Shown: positions 61,529 to 64,000 of the stretch, piece after piece
How positions within the stretch are numbered: position 1 is the first letter of the stretch
How the letters are laid out: the number at the start of each line of letters is the position of its first letter
Assembly (NCBI GenBank): GCA_017562135.1
Contig: QEYB01000412.1
Span: 62,001-126,000, forward strand
DNA: 64,000 bases
Source of the DNA: Dipylidium caninum
Taxonomy: Eukaryota > Platyhelminthes > Cestoda > Cyclophyllidea > Dipylidiidae
Direction: 5' to 3'
Made by a program: the position numbers and the translations under genes
The notes under the pieces: generated by a model
What the model was told of the DNA's origin: nothing
Databases searched by the model: none
Seen by the model: the letters and a program-made list of their open reading frames with translations, nothing else

Positions 61529-63347
61529 GGCAGAAACGTCGAAGGCTTCTAGTCCCACTGTCTAGCACAAAATCCGGTATGCGAGAAGGCGTAAGGAATC
61601 GACAGGAAGTAAAAGAACCACCGGATGAAAAGGGTTGGAAAGAGAGAAGTGGCCGGTAATAGGAGCCTCACTTGGACCGTCTTTCTATCGTGTGTGCCCT
61701 GAAGAGACTGCAAACCACCATTAGTTACTTTCAGCTTTAAGAGCCAGTTGAAGTTGTAGCTATTGAAAAGTTTACATCTGCAAACATTCAACCTTCCCCG
61801 AAAGGAATGCTTGGACAGATAACATTTTCGCTCCCATTTCCACGTCACAATGTCTTAACCTCACTGACTTGGCAGCACTCTCCTTCCACTGCCCCAATTT
61901 TCCAGTGTCTCACAAAAAAGGCAGGCAGGAATAAGCATCTCTTTGAAGGATAACTGGTCAACTACTACTGGAACGTCGGTATTTTGACAGGTGGAAGGCA
62001 GGGAGAGCTGACCTGAACGCACTCGGCTAAGCCCATCACGGGGCTATGGGACCAGAAAGGAGGGGAAGTAACGACAGGAGAAGCCGGGGAGATGAGAAAA
62101 CAAGTTCGGAGGTGCAGGCAGGCGGGAGAGAAGTCACACTCACCAAGGTTTAGTAAATACTAGACATTTAATCTTAGGAAATCCGGTGGAGGAATTTCTT
62201 TTTAATTAATGGGTAAAACAAATAAAAAGCGAAGAGGATTTTAACTTGGGACAACGTTTACTCCTAAAAAATAATTCCCTACGAAAATAGGAAAAATATT
62301 GCCTAGTACAGCGCAATGGCATGTCATTTTCAAGGCTACTCGAGAAGGAAGGAGATAAGGAATTTTAGCTCCCACTTTGGAGACTCCCTAAAATTACCTA
62401 CTAATTATACCTGATTTTGGGCATTATTACAAGGAAAGAGAGGCGTTGGAGAAGAAGGAAATTCGCACAAACGAGAGTCAACTGTCTCCTCACATTTGCT
62501 CCTGTCATGAATCCGGTGGTGGAAAGGGAAAGGGAAGGAGGGGGGACGGAGAGGAGAAGGGAAAAGTGAATGAAGAGAAGAGAGAAGAGAAAAACGAAGA
62601 GTAGGGTGAAGCATCACCGTCAGGGCTAACTCCCTAAATCACCCTTCTCAGTTTTCCACGATTTTCTCCAATATTTCCAGGTTTGGGGGAGAGGAGAAGA
62701 GAGGAAGGAGGTGAAAGTGACCCTCTTCATTTCTCATGACTGCAGTTACTACGACACAAAGGGTTTCTGGCTTTGGACACTCATCTCGTAGGGAGCCTCC
62801 TACTCGGACGACAACATGCAAACACATGACGGTAAACCTGTTCGCGTCGTGTAAGCGAAATCGGGGCGGTGGCATTTCCTCTCCCCTTCAACTTGGGTTT
62901 TTCACCTGTTGAGGAAGAGGAAGTTGCAAAATGGAGTTATCACTGCCTACTACTTACTCCCTAAAACGCGTATTTGAAGAGTTACACGAGACAGTCCAAT
63001 GTTGTCTGAGTTTGCGTCAAACTTTTATTTACGGTGTTTCCCTAGAAATCTGTGCTCAAAAGAGCGATACAAAGAGTGGTTCTGAAGCTCAAGTTTGGCT
63101 GTCCACCGCCTCGATTAGAGAGGCGGTTGGGCGAAGAGGTTCAAGTGGAAGCGCAAGTAGATTATTAAACAATGAGGATGCATAACAAATTACCCATCCA
63201 AGGGAGTTTTGCAGTCCATGACTGACCGCGACCCGCGGAGGAAGCTAAATGAGAAAGAAAATGAAAGGTGGTATGTTAATAAGGACTTTGAATGAAACCA
63301 CTCTCCACTCGCTTCCCCACTATGCCATGGCCGAGGCGAGCGGTCAC

Positions 63348-63590
63348 CTCGGCATCCAACTTTGGAGCCAATTGTGAACATCGAAGAGTCGAAATAAAAT
63401 GTTCTGGTGAAGGCAGAAAATACGCCGGACTCGGGATTAGGAGAAACGGACAATGTTATTGTACACGCGGCAGCAGAAATGGGAGATTTAAGGTGAAAAC
63501 GAAATCGAGATGGGAAAACACCCGTGGGACATGTGAGAAGCCAATCATTTTCACTCACAGCCGTTGACCTTCTCCGTAATCCCTGACCTT
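63348..63590 (-). CDS. Possible juxtamembrane extracellular exon of the same minus-strand gene
   Basis: A minus-strand open frame reads CTITLSVSPNPESGVF and FYFDSSMFTIGSKVGC and reaches a CGAG|GTGACC donor in phase 1, matching the phase-1 acceptor at 61241. It would place a beta-strand-like segment right before the membrane helix. The 5' boundary is not defined and the plus strand is also partly open, so this is tentative. Confidence 0.3.
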
Positions 63591-64000
63591 TTAATCGCTT
63601 AGGCAAAAGTTGATAAAATATTTTTTCGCCTGTCCAAACGACCAACAAAAAATTGCGTCACCCTTTTTCTTTCCCCTTCTTGTTTATGTCTCCTCAGACT
63701 GTGTGTGCGAGAGGCACACCTGAACGGTCGGCGGCACGGTGGCCCCTTTGTCCTGGACCAGTTGGGCCAGTGAGAAAGAAAAAATTCTACGCCCATCCGT
63801 GTGTATTTTCAGAGAATGTAATTCTACTTTTTACGACAATTGGAATTAACAATGTAACAAACTTAAAAATAGAACCAAAACGGAATTTTATGGCTTGTAG
63901 ATAGCGCGGAACAAGTCGGCAAAAGATCATAAAGGTAGTCGGGTGAATCTCCTGTCGCCTCAATTAATAAAGTAAAAAAAAGGATTTTACGAAACCAGGT

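Larger units (their letters stand above)
61242..64000. other. Presumed intron and upstream part of the minus-strand gene
   Basis: Purine-rich on the plus strand up to about 62.7 kb, as expected for an intron of a minus-strand gene here. Apart from the possible exon at 63.35-63.59 kb I see no coding segment. Confidence 0.35.

Noticed and set aside
1..64000. CRISPR arrays, operons, rRNA genes
   Set aside because: No regularly spaced identical repeats and no rRNA-like blocks; intron-containing genes show this is eukaryotic DNA.

Overview
The window is genomic DNA of an invertebrate animal. Coding sequence is split by spliceosomal introns with GT..AG ends and consistent phases, many introns are only 56-90 bp, TATA and AATAAA signals are present, and there are no prokaryotic operons or ribosome binding sites. 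The gene content (otopetrins, a class A GPCR relic, a mariner relic, a decaying family of small secreted proteins) would fit a helminth-like invertebrate, but I cannot name the species and hold that guess weakly. Layout: (1) About 1-24.3 kb is a rearranged, repeat-rich block. It holds intact and broken copies, on both strands, of a small secreted-protein family that I do not recognise. Its model is one signal-peptide exon, a central exon and a terminal exon, with conserved intron phases 1 and 2, behind a conserved TATA promoter. Only the copy at 23.4-24.2 kb is intact; the others carry frameshifts, stops, lost exons or fusions. Segmental duplications (3.1-4.8 kb with 13.2-15.1 kb; 0.43-0.72 with 9.6-9.9 kb) and inverted repeats tie the block together. 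It also contains a broken class A GPCR relic near 21.9-22.6 kb and unassigned exon-like pieces at 6.8-8.9 kb. (2) About 24.3-28.6 kb is mostly non-coding with a few unassigned open frames. (3) About 28.6-39.9 kb and 42.1-48.9 kb hold two tandem plus-strand otopetrin genes (12-helix proton channels), each reconstructed as ten exons with matching phases. A degenerate mariner element sits in the last intron of the first gene. The second gene may start further upstream, at a TATA promoter and exon at 40.4 kb. (4) About 48.9-55.1 kb shows no gene I can support. (5) From 55.15 kb to at least 61.2 kb, and perhaps 63.6 kb, a minus-strand gene encodes the membrane-spanning segment and long Ser-rich cytoplasmic tail of an unidentified transmembrane protein, with an AATAAA just after its stop. 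The base composition mirrors transcription: introns are pyrimidine-rich on the coding strand, so the plus strand is C/T-rich through the otopetrin genes and A/G-rich through the minus-strand gene. The otopetrins presumably make acid-gated proton conductances. The secreted family is presumably exported. Nothing in the sequence links these groups functionally.
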